A DNA stretch of 64,000 bases from Rhytidiadelphus loreus (Eukaryota; Streptophyta; Bryopsida; Hypnales; Hylocomiaceae): NCBI GenBank assembly GCA_947034895.1, contig OX344764.1, forward strand, positions 49,085,348 through 49,149,347. Direction: 5' to 3'. Below, piece by piece: positions 24,059 through 36,789 of the stretch (positions are counted from its first letter, which is position 1; every line of letters begins with the position of its first letter). Under the pieces are notes generated by a model. That model saw only the letters and a list, made by a program, of their open reading frames with translations. It was not told where the DNA came from and searched no databases. Position numbers and translations under genes: made by a program.

Positions 24059-25916
24059 TTAACCCCTAAAGGTTTTGTGAGTAATTTAGAAGAAAATAGT
24101 CAAAATAGGGGCATTTGTTGAATGAGAGTAGTTGATAGTAAATGAATTTTTTTAATCTTTCAACCACATGATCTTGAGCTTGTCTTTACTATTTACCAAC
24201 CTATCAATTTTCAAAAGTTAATTATTTGAAGTAAGTGAGATCTAAGGGTCCAAAGTTGGGAGTTTTTATTTTCTCACTCTAGAAATTCCAAGCAAGTGCA
24301 CTTTGACTACTGAAATTTATATGTATACAATTCCACTTTGATGATTACTTTTTGGGTTTGGGTTTTCATATGAGTTAGAAAGATGCTAAATTTTTAAAAG
24401 TCATGGCACTTGTAGAACATATACAAAATTGTATGATTGTAGACATAAGTTTGGCAAAATTAGTTTATATTATATTGCCATTTTTTCTAAGTATGTATAT
24501 TTCATTCAATTTAGTTCCAATCAAAAATTTGAAGGGTAGAGACAATGATATCTACCTACTTCATCTTAAAGAATCAAACTTCCTACAAAATTTGAAAATT
24601 TAATAATGTGTGACCACAAAATGGGTCATAGTCTTCTAGGGATGCTTAAGTTTTAGAATACCCTCCAATGGATTGTTTTCCTTTAGAGCCCATTCGGAAT
24701 ATGCTAATAATTGATGGGTGGCCCATAGTAGCTTACAAAAATGCAACAACTTGAATGTTGCAGAGAAAATTCACTTGTTCTTGCCACCTCCTTTGAGCCT
24801 TCCTTCGGACTTCGCTTTTGTCCTTCCTAGTTCCTTTCCTCTATTGTGTATGAGACTAGTATATAGACTACAACTACTCTTGGCACTAGGGGAACATGGA
24901 CCTCGGGGGGGTCATTTAGAGTGTTCATTAGAAACCACGTGCGAACAAAACTTTGGATCCCCTATATACTTTTTGAATTTTAAATTAAATTAAATTAAAA
25001 AAAACATTAATAGGTTTTCCTACTTTGAAAGTTTATGTTTTGAATTATTGATAATTTTATTTGTTAATAATAATAATTTACAAATTTTTGAAGTAAAAAG
25101 ATACATTGTAGAACTAAAAAATAACTTTCACACCCCTATATTATATAAGAAAAAATTGTCTAAAAAATGAACAAAAAATTCCTAAAAATAACTCATTATT
25201 GAAAGCTCATTTTGAGTTGAATATTGACTCAATGGTCATCTAAATGTGTCCTCTATAATTATTTGAGTTGAAAAATATGTTGTTTTAGTTCATTTTCAAC
25301 CTCTTCTAGAAATCATTTTATATTTTATTTGAGTTGGAAATTTTGGCAATAGAAAGCTGTTTGTTATAGTAGAACTAAGTGCACCCCCCCCCCGAGACAT
25401 GGACCCATTTTCCAACAATCAATTTTAAATCCTTGACTTTATCTCTACTTCCATATTTGGGCAATTTCCCAAAATTTTAGCCGTAGTGTAAATAGATGTG
25501 CCCATACTGCCCTATGATAAAGCAAAATTATTTTTCTCGTAATAACTTTTTTTCCACAAATAAAAAAGGTTTGAAAATCATAGCCTTCAAAAGGTACTAC
25601 TCCTTCGGTACTATATTACATTTAACTACTTCTAGACTATTCAATAAATTATGGACTAAACATCCAGAGATCTCCAAATAATAACATTATGAGATCTCTG
25701 AATGTTTTGTATTGATCTCCCGATGTTTTAGATTATCTCATGATGACCATTTTTTTCTCCCAATGACCATTATTACTTTTGGACTTTTAAAAGTCCAAAA
25801 GTAGTTAAATTTGGTATTACCTATCTTCTAAAAAATTTGACCTAAAATACCCAAGTGGTGGCTTGACTTCAAACACTATGTTGTCAAAAACACCAATTTA
25901 GTCCTTTAGGGGTTAA
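24059..25916. mobile_element. TTAA-flanked element, copy 4, with a nested insertion
   Basis: TTAA at 24059-24062 and 25913-25916, with ends CCCCTAAAGG inverted as CCTTTAGGGG (10 bp). The 1.85-kb span contains a complete second element at 24902-25396; without it the host element is about 1.35 kb. The short terminal match makes the pairing less certain than for copies 2 and 3. Confidence 0.6.
24902..25396 (+). mobile_element. 8-bp-duplication element, copy A (hAT-like MITE)
   Basis: Starts CTCGGGGGGGTCATTTAGAG and ends in a C-run then CGAG. It is flanked by a perfect 8-bp duplication ACATGGAC (24894-24901 and 25397-25404). The terminus contains AAACCACGTGCGAACAA, shared with copies at 40604 and 43736. 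No coding. The 8-bp target duplication points to hAT or a similar superfamily. Confidence 0.9.
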
Positions 25917-26951
25917 ATGCAAAATTGAAACAACATGCACCATCAAAATACAAAACCTCCTTCAAGATACAAAACCTCCTTGAAATTAAAAAAAAGTCAA
26001 GCAATAAGCCTTAGTTTCATAGAGCAGGAGTAATTAAAAATTTGTGAGAGATGGACTTGAGAATGAATTGTTCATTTGGAATCTAGTACTAAGCATGTCA
26101 AATTGGTCAAACAAGAAATTAGAAAAAAAACTTGCTAATTTGTTGCATTTGGGATACTATAGGAAGTACTATGAACTATAAACTATAGTGAAAGATAATT
26201 AAAAAACTAAAATAAAAATGAGCTAAATACAAAAAATAATATACTTAGAGTACATGTGTATATAAAAAAACATTCAATAGAATAAAACAAAGCTTTGTTA
26301 TTTTTCCAACAAAAAAGGGCTTAGATTGATTACTAAATTATATCTAAAAAGATATAAATAAATTCTATTCAAAATTTTCAAATAAAAACACAAACATTAG
26401 GCATGAATTCCTTATTTAAATACTTTTACCATTTGGGATAAAGTTTGATAGAAGTTTGAGGATTTGACCTTCAATTATGGAATTTTGAATATAAATTTAT
26501 AATTGAATATGTGCCTTAAATTACTCTTTAATTCTCTTCAATTGTAGATGAAATGACACACAATAAAAATGGCACATGCATGACAATGTTCTCCAAAAAA
26601 ATTATGTAGTATGTAGTACTCTCTTTGTCTTACTAAAACCCTCTAAATTAGGCATAATTCTTATCCTACTAAAAAACTTTGTTTACTGATTTTGATTATT
26701 GAGTAAGTATTGGCCATGTTGAACAACCTTGTGGGGGCAAGTCAAGCGATTTGGGAGCATTCCTCTCCTAGAAAGCTTAGCCTTACCCATATGAGCCACC
26801 TAGATGGTGTTGACTACTTGGGGATTATGAAGATTTGTTCATGAAGTAGTCTAAGATTCTTTGTTGCGGGTATCTAGGTTGGGGCAAATATTTCTAGAAT
26901 CCCATTGATTCTACCAACCTTTAAATCATCAAGAATGATGGAGTTGAAAGC
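25917..26951. other. Intergenic, no gene seen
   Basis: AT-rich. The phrase acaaaacctccttcaagata is duplicated near 25950. No coding motifs. Confidence 0.55.
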
Positions 26952-27213
26952 ATCTACAAATTATTTTCAAATATAATACTTTCTATATAGATTTTGGGTT
27001 TAGCTATCTACAAATTATTTTCAAATATAATACTTTCTATATAGATTTTGGGTTTAGCTATCTACAAATTATTTTCAAATATAATACTTTCTATATAGAT
27101 TTTGGGTTTAGCTATCTACAAATTATTTTCAAATATAATACTTTCTATATAGATTTTGGATTTAGCTATCTACAAATTATTTTCAAATATAATACTTTCT
27201 ATATAGATTTTAG
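26952..27213. repeat. 54-bp tandem repeat x 5
   Basis: Five nearly identical head-to-tail units, starting at 26952, 27006, 27060, 27114 and 27168 (atctacaaattattttcaaa). Near-identity suggests a recent expansion. Confidence 0.95.
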
Positions 27214-27233
27214 GTGCCTAAACAGATTTAAAG

Positions 27234-27517
27234 CATTAGATGGGATTTGGGGGGACTCGAGGGCCATTTTAGGGCTGTTCCAAGCTCTGTCTCCTCGGGG
27301 CCCCATCGAACGCGGATGCCAAAATTTTTTTCTTTCAAAAAAAATAAAAAAATTTAAGTTCTTAAAATGAAAAAGAAAGTTATTTTATTTTATTTTAATA
27401 AAAAAAACGACGTGGTAGTCTCTTGGTCAGGTTAGCAAAGCTCGTGAATAGCCAGTTTCGGAGGGTTCCCCACTTGAGAACTCATAGCCCTTCCCAGTAG
27501 GTAAATCACATCTAATG
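27234..27517 (+). mobile_element. CATTAGATG-type MITE, copy 1
   Basis: A 284-bp element with termini CATTAGATGGGATTT and, inverted, CATTAGATGTGATTT. Its G-rich and then A/T-rich inside is related to 43394-43678 (inverted) and, at the ends, to 52023-52304. A target duplication is not evident. Confidence 0.7.
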
Positions 27518-28172
27518 AATGGATTATTGATTTTTGAATGCATGTATCACTAGCACAAAAATTAAAAATATAGTTAATCCCTTGTGGGAAAGAGGGAGTA
27601 TATGACAATTGTGTCCCTTCATTTCATGACTTTTGTGTGGCCTCAAAATCTCACTTGACTTTTTGTATTGACAAATATAGGGTGCATGAATACAAAAAGT
27701 CGGTTTAACATTTATGAAAATCTGATCTCAAGGTATATATTGAAATCAAATGGTTTTCTTTTTCTTTTTCTTTCTTTTTAATTTTCAGTGTTCCATTTGT
27801 AACCTGAATGGAACGTTTTAGTTGCAATGCAACAAAATTTCTCCCGACCTAAATGCTCAACCAAGCATTAGCTTGAGTCAGTCATAAATCGTGTACCAGT
27901 ACAAAGAAAAACACATCCCAAGCCACCACCAAGTCAAAATGACAGGACCTAAACCCTAAACCTCCCCAAGGACTTGGAACCTGAGTCTTCTAAAGTAAGC
28001 CTCATGTGGACCAAAATTGTACTAGGCTACATCTCCAGATGCAGCTTGGCAGTGTTCCATCTCGATCACGTCTTTCAGGGTCAGATCATTTGGATCCAAC
28101 ATTTCCATGGTTACAAAAAAATAGTGAGTACGTGACTTAGCTTCATAGAGAATCGATCAGCTCAAAGCAATT
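27518..28172. other. 3' flank of the clathrin adaptor gene
   Basis: Contains the presumed 3' UTR of the minus-strand adaptor gene and nothing else that I can identify. A short cctaaaccctaaacc tract lies near 27950. Confidence 0.5.
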
Positions 28173-31100
28173 TCAGAGCAAGTTGGGATTTCCAAATGGA
28201 TTGGTCAGATGATAATCCTGCTGCTGCTGCTGTTGTTGCTGCGTGAGTTGAGGAGGCAATGCCAACTGCGGCGGAGGTGACGTTGACGACAGGGGACTTC
28301 CAGGCGAGATATCGAAGGGGTTGCTGGGGCCAAACTCGCCAAATGGATTACTGCCCGGCATCCTCGTCAACCTCTGTTGTGTTTGCATCAGGAAGGCTTG
28401 CTCCTGCATCATGGCCATCGACACAGGCGATGGTGGAGCATAATTGTTTGAGGCCGCAAATATGTCTTCGAATGGGTTGATGGCTCCTGATGGCATGGGA
28501 CTGCCCCCTCTTTGAGCGGCAGCTGCTTGGAATCGTCTCTGAATCGCGTCGTCGTATAAGCTGTTCAGCAACTGCTTATCAAATCCTGATACCTGTGTAG
28601 TTTGAAGAATACATGAGAATCACACCATTACTTTCTCATGCCTATTATAGTTCGAGTTCAAAGAATAATTGAAAATCAAATTATCAGTCATCATCTTTTC
28701 TCAAAAAAAGAACAGAAATTTAAAACTTTACTTATGTTTTAAGCAATGGAGTTAATGATTTCATTCAAGAAACAAAAACTGAATGAACCAAGGGTGCCTG
28801 GCATCCTGGCGAGACCATCATATATAGAGACAAACCACAAGCATCCCGATCCTCAAGGAATCTGGTCATTCCAAAAACAGATTCTAGTTTCCATTATTTT
28901 CCTACCAGTCGTGCGCAGGAGGAAAAGTCGAAAAGGGAAACCATCATCTCACGAGGACACGAGCTCAGAAAAATATCATTCTTCATCCTTTCGAAAAGCC
29001 ACATTAGAGCTATTGGATGTCACTGAATAAAAAATTCGGACCCAATATTTCGCAGACCCCACTCATGCACGTCTAAAAGCTTCGTTTGAAGATTCTATGA
29101 TAATTATACCGGTACTCATGTGCAGTGATCAGGAATTGCTAATTTGTTAATGATTACATAATTTCGGGAAGTTCTCTTGCAATAGAATGTCATACTACAT
29201 TCTATATATGTCGAACTCGTCTATATATGTTCAAATATGTTTTTATTTTTATTTTTGGTGAGGATGATATGTACCCTTTTACTGGGAGCACTCTCAACCT
29301 GGCTTGCTTCAGAAACGAGGGCTAGTTCCCAACCCGTCACTTGCGGTGGCTGCGCATCTGCTCACACAAACATGTAAACAATTACTCTACTGGTACGGTG
29401 ATGACAGCAAAGCAGAGTTGGAACGTCAGTTCAACACGAACTCGCGCAAAAATCTGGGATTTCTATCAGCAAATTGACGTCCACTTTCAAATAAAAATGA
29501 TATAAAATGATGCAACGGTGCAAGGACTACAAATATTCCAACTTCCAAGAATATTTATTCAGTAAAACTAGACTATTATAAATGTTGATTATATTTTTAA
29601 GTCGAACCCCAGCAGGGCCTCGACCCCACCAGCCAGATATGATGCTTGTGTAGATATTGGAAGTCGAATTGAAATTCGAACAGACGCTTGTCTCTTCGAG
29701 GATGGCTGATAATAATGACTTCCGACAGTTCCGAGAGTTCTTAAGAAAAAAAGAATTTACACTGATAAAATTAACTTTCATTGCAGAACAGAGGCACAAA
29801 TACAATCACCTCAGGCTATCGCCTTGGGGTGTTCCAGCCAGGGCGGGTTCGTCACAGTCTCGAAAGCCGACTAGATGTAATGAACTATCAAGAGGATTTG
29901 AATAAGACTTACGCGATTGGTACAGCCCCAAATTGAACGAATCTCTTTCAGTTTGCAACCCTTCATTCAATTCCTGCATACCCAAGTCAGCAGCAACTAT
30001 TCTCTTTTTAGAGGGGAAAAGAAGAAGTCAATAGCAGCTAATATGCTCCAATCATTCCTGATAAGATCGACTGATTGGGAGAGTAACCACCAGGAACAGA
30101 ACAGAACAGTGTCCATAATGATTCATTAGAGGATATCAAGTAGATCTGCTTTCGAAATTTTCGCCTAGAATCCTTGACAAAGTTTACGTACGAATTCATC
30201 TAGTAATCTTGAAACTTGCCATCAAGTCCTGTGCTGCAGATCGAGGTGGTACAAGGAACTCCGGAGGCATCGGCTGGGCTGGAGGTGTTTCTCCGTCGTA
30301 TGCTTTGTCACTTAATGCTGTTAAATTTTTGGGATGACGTTCATCGTACTCCTGCTAGGATAGCATTAGGGTGAGGTTAAATGTCAAGGGTAATGGACAC
30401 TCGGCTAACGCAAGCCAGGGTATTGTTTCATGATTGGCATGTTATTACCAGACCCAACTTGCTGATTATGAGGAGCACGACAGGCTAGCTTTTGGCATCC
30501 TCTAGCACATGTAAATCTAAGTCATAGGAAGGTACAAATGACTAATGCCACTTGAAGCTGCTAGACTTTGGTCGGTGTGCTATACAACAAGAATGATTGT
30601 GTGAAAGTTACCTCCTGTGTGCGGGGGGCGTCCCTCACATAGTCCTCCATAGTAAATAAAAATGATTTTGGGGGCTGCAGAAGACATGTAGATGGTAAGA
30701 ACTGGAACAATCGTCTAAAATTTTTCCAGCTTGTTCCAAAAAGCAGTAGTCCGCACAAGCTAGCAGGTACGAAATTACGACACTTCTGCAAACGAATCTG
30801 ACCACGCACCAGAAAGAAACCAAACGAACCTGCTCAAGAACAGGAAACTGGAAATTACGTGCAAAGTTTAAGCCTTTGCACAACTCATAGAACTCCACGA
30901 GCTTCCCAGCCTGCAGAAATAAACCTTAGATTCTTTGAGAATTTTGTAAAATTTAACTTGAATCATTTGTCACAAACTAATACACAAGTCATACAAGTAT
31001 CCAATTAGCCCGATCTCTCGCCCGATCTTCTGCAGATTGATCACTCAGAGTTGTATTGAATGTATTGTTAAAATGAGCAAAATCGACACAAATCATCAAT

Positions 31101-34100
31101 CTATAACTCGTATGGATCGGAGTTCAAGGATGAAGAGCTGCATAATACTCTTACGAAAATCGTACTAGCGAAAATCGTGCGCACCCGGATTAATGAGCTA
31201 AAATCAACTTCAGTATTTCACGCTGAGGTAGTAACATATTACTTCTACTCAAACTATAATTGCAAAAGTACAAGCTCGTCGACGAGCTTTGACCTGGCAG
31301 TGAGTTCGATTCAGTGCCAACTGTCAAGTTGAGCGAACTTAGATCTTCATAAGTACACTAGTAATCCAGCCTCTGATGATCAGGACTTTCTAACTGCGCT
31401 TAATGGTTAACCACAACTAGCAAAAAAATTCACACATTGATCAAACTTTCAGACTTCTGATGTCATTGTTGATATTAAACCTGAAGAGTAGCTCGTTTGT
31501 AGATTTCCAAAGCTTTTATTGCGTTGTGCCGAGTCATCTCAAAGAACTGCAAACCAAAACCAAAATAATAATTGAGCAAATGACGAATTTGTAAATTGCA
31601 AGCTGGGTCCAGATAGTCAAAAATTTAATCAAAGACAGGTTTGAACACAGAAGACAGAAGGAGCATGGTCTACTGTATATCAGCAACACTATTTTAAGCG
31701 GGATCCAATCCCGGAAGTGTCCTTACTGCCAGACATAACGGCATCACTCAAGAGTGCTACATAGACCAGAGGATTTCATGACTACTACAGCGACTACAGT
31801 TCCCCTTGTTCGTTTCACTTGGAAACGAACCATCTGGTCTATTTCGGGAACACTGTGAAGAGTGCAGCAGAATATTCATGACCCGAGGTTATGCGCTAGT
31901 CAGTTACGCTGCAGCTTGAGTAAACACTCGAACAAGAATAGGTTCTAATAGTGATTTTTGGCATCTCCTTGTACCTTGTCTACCAGATTGATGATGCCGT
32001 CATTAATTGCACTATAAAGCTTGAAGCTCTCCTTCAGACACTGAAACATTAAATTCGACATTCAGATTACGTCCAGATCCTTTAAAATTTAGACCGACTC
32101 AGATCGACGATAATCTGCAGACACAACTTATAAACATTCCCCAGACTAGGCAGGCCAAAATGCCAAATGACGTCCAGAGAGGTGAAGTTCTAAAACAGTC
32201 AAAGAACGCAGAGGTTTTGCCTCAATTTGGAGAAAATGTATACCAAGCTTAACGCCGCTTGAATGACGTAATTCGTAATAGCTGCTCCCTCGGGCTGCAA
32301 GACAAACCAAGTTCATCTGCTCTTGATAAATGAGCTTGATTTAAGATATACTGTACGTAAACCAAAAAATCTATACCCTAGCAATGACAAAATTACATCG
32401 AAGAAGAAAGTTTGGTTGATAGAATCAAGGAGCGAATGTTTCCAAAAGCTGTCATGAGTTACCGTCACCTTCCTCCAGATACTGTATGCAATAGCCGTAT
32501 TTCAGAAACAATTCCATTAAGGAGGGATCAAATTATACCTGGCAACTCATAAGTCGATGCAGGAGCTGTTGTAAAGCAGGCAGGTGCTCCAACAATTCCT
32601 CAGTATCAAGTTCCCTTGTCCGGCTGCGGTTCTGCCAGATACCTTTCATCACAATACCAAATAAGAAGACATTTGCGTAGGATGGGGCACAAGGAGCACA
32701 GAAGAGAAGCACATAAGTCTCTTGACCACCTCTTCAACCTCTCTTCAAAGCTGCGCAATTTCTACCTAATTATCTGGAATACTTAATTGTCGTGACATCT
32801 TAAAAAAGAGACTTTCCATCCACATCATCTTTCAATGAATGTGCAACAGATTGAGAAATTGATATGAACAGAACTTGCTGCACCTCTAGGAAACAAATTA
32901 TTCAATGCTTAACCTTTTTCCAGACCATCGAAGTCATCAACCATCAACAGACAGAATCTTACCAATGTGCGCTCAGCTTCAACGTCATACTTCAAAACAC
33001 GGCAACATTCAAGCCTCTCTTCAAGGAACAGGGCATATGTGCGCACCCATGCTGAGTAGTCCCATGCTGCACAAGTCCGAATCAACTTTTTGACAACACT
33101 GTGAGTCGTGTGCAGAAGGTTTGGTGTAGTTGAACCGTGATACTCTCATCAAACTTGAACACATTACAGATGCTTGACGGTCCCATGACCATTTCGTATA
33201 CATTCTTAAACATAGGACATGTGACATTGTATGAAAATTCTGCATAGATTAAGGAAACATAACTCACCACTAGGACTGGAGTCATCTTTAAAATTGGAGA
33301 GGTTTAGGACATGCCCTCGGTTTCGGGCATAGTTGAGAAGCTCATCACGGAAAGTAGGGTCCCCTTCCCTCAGTGTCCTGTGAATCACCATCATTGACTT
33401 CAATGCAACCTGCCGAAAGCGCAAATGTCCATATAATCACCCGCACCGTCATTTTGCACAAGGACATCGGCTAAAAATATTACCTATAATTTGGAACAAT
33501 TTACATCATGGACCAACAATATTGATACGTGCTCCACAAGGTGCGTCAGGTGTCCTAAGGTGAATTGCGCACACTACGATGCGCCTTTACCGCAAATTTT
33601 CTTGATCAAAACATTTGACATTTTTCATGCTACTCAAAGGCTTGGAAAGAACGATTTGTGACTTCTAATTTTGATCGCTCCATATTTTCATGACTGAAAC
33701 AGGAGGTAGAACTTACAGTCCATGTGTGTGTTTTGGCTATCCGCCTTGCCAGTGCATGAATGCAATACCCCACATCAGCACGCGGTCTTGACGATGAAGT
33801 TGCCAAAAAAATAGCTGCCAGAGCTCAGTATCTCCAACTATTATTCATCTCATTAACATCAGAGATATTGAGTGCCTCCCCGACCTTGGTAGTACCAAGG
33901 ATGTAGAAAAAAATTAAATTTAAAATTTTATAAAAAACAGAGATGTATTCACAATTGTTTTCGCAGACGATATGTTGTCACTTGCTTGTCTGTTCATGCA
34001 CTCATACTCATGTTGGATACAGGCAAAACAAATTTCAAAAGAACGAAGGAGAAATGCTTATTATACTGTGGTTGCAGCGAAAGCACAAGCTCCATAGCCT

Positions 34101-34666
34101 GCAAAAAAATGCAACCGTACTTACTTCGCACATGTTTCTCCTTCGGCGGGCACTCCACATGACTCGTTGCTTTCACCACCGCAATGTCAAGATCCTGCAA
34201 TCTTGTGTATTAAAGTGAAGGACACGGATCTGCACATGCTTGCTTTGAGATAACATTTAACTGCCTATTGCTGTTTAACAGCACTCACTCTTGGACTGTG
34301 TATATATATACATAAATACCACGCTTTTCTATCAATAAGCGTTAAATTCTCCGTTACGAGAAAATGAAAATTTCTCGTCATACGGTTCCTAATTCAGCGA
34401 AAACTGGAACGGTTTGTAATATTTTAGCAATCATTGTATGCCTACTTAAAGCTTACGATCAGCGTCATTAAAAGCAGCATTGAAGAGGACGGAGTGTAAG
34501 GCATTCGAAAGCGCAATCGAATTTTTTGTGAAGACGGGGAAGATCCCGTTTCCCCGAGAGTAAGGTTTAATTGTACCTTGTAATCGCTGTTAAGAGTGGC
34601 AAGGCCAACTTTTGTAGTATCCTTAATAGAACCGATAACCTTGCGGAAACTTCTTGAGCCGCTCAT
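28173..34666 (-). CDS. Clathrin assembly protein with ANTH domain, PICALM1-like
   Basis: Fifteen exons, all phase-consistent, give 539 residues: 34577-34666, 34125-34194, 33717-33814, 33268-33409, 32963-33066, 32539-32631, 32244-32294, 31975-32040, 31481-31546, 30830-30910, 30612-30674, 30220-30351, 29913-29973, 29275-29357 and 28173-28592. The ANTH domain (about 1-280) has [41 protein letters not shown] and [15 protein letters not shown]. It resembles Arabidopsis At2g01600/At1g14910 (PICALM1), adaptors that bind phosphoinositides and clathrin at the plasma membrane and TGN and help recycle VAMP72 SNAREs. The C-terminal tail carries [21 protein letters not shown], four NPF motifs (EH-domain binding) and an eight-Gln run. 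The intron after exon 12 appears to start with GC rather than GT. The first Met follows GATTAGGG-type leader sequence and matches the family start. The tail is short compared with Arabidopsis copies. Confidence 0.93.
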
Positions 34667-34943
34667 CCCTAATTCTCTCTTGCATCGACCCGGCAGGAAT
34701 TATTTCTCCCGTCACATGCTAACTGAGCTCTCATAGACGATCGAGGAGCTCAATGCAGGAGCTGATCGCGCATTCAATGCCTATTCATTCCGAGCTTGGG
34801 ATCCGATGTAGCTTGAAACTCATTGCATCAAAGCGATTGATGAGTTTGCGAAAGGCTCTCATAAAACTTTGCGATACCTCCCAATCAAGAAGCAGGTATC
34901 GATAGGAACATGATGCAATTGGAAGAATATCAAGGCGAACTAA

Positions 34944-35153
34944 TTAGGAGACTAAACTTCTCCAAACCTGTATTAATGCGAAGGAGAAGGTTTCCTGACG
35001 AAGTTGTTGGATCAGGACCTCCAACATCAATTCATCTTCATCATCTACAGCAGCAGCAAAATCGAATTGCAAACGATTGATTCCCCGGAAGCTTGATCGA
35101 TTTTCCCAACATATCTTGCTCCTCTTCAGTTCGTTAGGAAGCTTGTCATTCAA
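34944..35153 (-). other. Open frame in the presumed 5' leader of the adaptor gene
   Basis: A 69-codon frame (starting MNDKLPNELKRSKICWEN) upstream of the adaptor start on the same strand. It has an acidic patch (DDEDELMLE) and no recognised domain. It could be an upstream ORF, part of a 5' UTR exon (acag/gtttgg lies inside it), or chance. Confidence 0.25.
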
Positions 35154-35166
35154 GCTGTCCGAGCCC

Positions 35167-35814
35167 TAGCAAGCTTGGTATATAACGTACGATACGTCCT
35201 CGTATGTACAGTTAAACTATACTATGCTAGATGGCTCTAATTCAGACCCTCTTCTTCAAACTGTCCCACAAAAGTAATAGTCATTGGATGTGAATTGGAA
35301 TGCTCATAATGTCAGAGCATTAATGAGATTTGTTCATACTTTTTTAATGAATGGAATAAGAGCTGGGGAGGGTTCATTTCAAAGCCAAGGTGTGTCCACT
35401 TAATTTTTCTAAATGGGAATTGATTATCCAATTGCCTTCTTACACATGTTAAAAGAATGTAGGGTTTGTTTAAGTTTAGTGAGAGTCACATTTAGGAACC
35501 TTGTGTATTATGGAGTACTTTTTGAATGCCTCACTACTTGTTTTTGGTCTAGTCATATCTTTTTTCACACTGGACATGTGTGGGTTTTGCAAGGCCTAGG
35601 ATCAAGAAAAGGTGCATACCATAAAGTTCTTTGGAAATTCTTAAGTAATTCATAAATGCTCTAAAAAATATGAAACCACTTGTGTTAGATTTTGCATCAA
35701 TTTTTCTTCAAGTGAAAAATAAGTGAAAATATTTTCAAGCATCTAAAAACCATCAAAAAGGCCCAACATCCCTTAAAATGACGGTTTATGAGCACACTAT
35801 TTGAGTGTGCCTTG
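35167..35814. other. Intergenic, no gene seen
   Basis: Promoter-side flank of the adaptor gene grading into AT-rich DNA. No coding motifs. Confidence 0.5.
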
Positions 35815-36050
35815 GATTGTGCCATTGCCACATGCAAAATAAAAGTAATTTTTTAATTTTTTAAAACTTAAAAAATCAATAACTTTCACTCCATGAGTTG
35901 GAATGCCACGAAACAAAGCTTGTAAACCCCTTCTTGCAGAGGGTTTTCAAATGGTACTAAGAACATGACTTGGAGACACACAATCCAAGAGATCTCACCA
36001 TAACTACCAAAACAAACAAACAACCTAATTTAAGGTATGGATACTAGTAC
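35815..36050. repeat. Dispersed repeat, partner of 20750-20980
   Basis: Inverted relative of 20750-20980 (see ccacgaaacaaagc near 35907 and aaacaaacaaacaacct near 36011). It lies beside the TTAA-flanked element at 36105. Confidence 0.65.
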
Positions 36051-36104
36051 TGAAATATGATTACACAAGCATTTGCATTCAAATAGTTTTCAACAACTAT
36101 TTTG

Positions 36105-36379
36105 TTAACCCCTAAGTGTCCAAGCCTTTCCAAGTGTCTTTTTCCTATGAAAAAAGAACATGGACTTATAATTATTTACAATGAAGAAAAGGCCTATGAG
36201 GACCTCTCAAATATCAAATATTTATCTTTTTTAGTGAAAAATAAAAGATTCCAATAGTTAATCTTTAATATTCTCCATAAAAAATTCCTAAATGGTAAAA
36301 GGAATTTAACTACCCACACCAAAATGAGCCTAAAATTTTTAATCAACTATATATGGTCAGTTAGGTAGTTAGAGGTTAA
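36105..36379. mobile_element. TTAA-flanked element, copy 5 (short)
   Basis: TTAA at 36105-36108 and 36376-36379 with ends CCCCTAAGTG and, inverted, CCTCTAACTA. At 267 bp it is the shortest and most diverged of the set; it may be a deletion derivative. Confidence 0.5.
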
Positions 36380-36623
36380 ATTTAGTGCAAATTTGAAGGG
36401 CATTGCTTTCTATTTGCATGACTTGACATGGCTCATCAAAAAAAAATTCTTTTAGCTTGCTTTCAATGGACTCTATTTTATTTGTCCAATTTTCAAATCC
36501 AAACTTTCTCATTGTGACTTAGATTCCTCTACCTCAATGTCACACTTGGATTTTGGTTGCACTACCTCCTGACCATTGCCTTCTAACCACAGAATAAACA
36601 AATGGACACCATGATGTTGTTGT

Positions 36624-36785
36624 TACTATAAGAACCCCGTGTTTTATGTGATATTTTCATAATTTTTGTGACAGATTGTAGTGAATGTCCATTAAAGCAA
36701 CTTGTGTGGATGTTAGTGAATGTTCACTAAAATTCGTCACAAAAAATTATGAAAACGTCACATAAAACATGGGTTTCTTATAGTG
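36624..36785. mobile_element. CACTA-type foldback MITE
   Basis: Termini tACTATAAGAA and, inverted, CACTATAAGAAACCC; arms self-complementary for about 60 bp (shared atgttttatgtga, ttttcataattttt). The first base is T instead of C. Target duplication not clear. It sits just past the 3' end of the methyltransferase relic. Confidence 0.7.
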
Positions 36786-36789
36786 TATA

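Noticed and set aside
26952..27213. CRISPR-like array
   Set aside because: The 54-bp units are contiguous with no spacers, and this is plant nuclear DNA; it is a plain tandem repeat.
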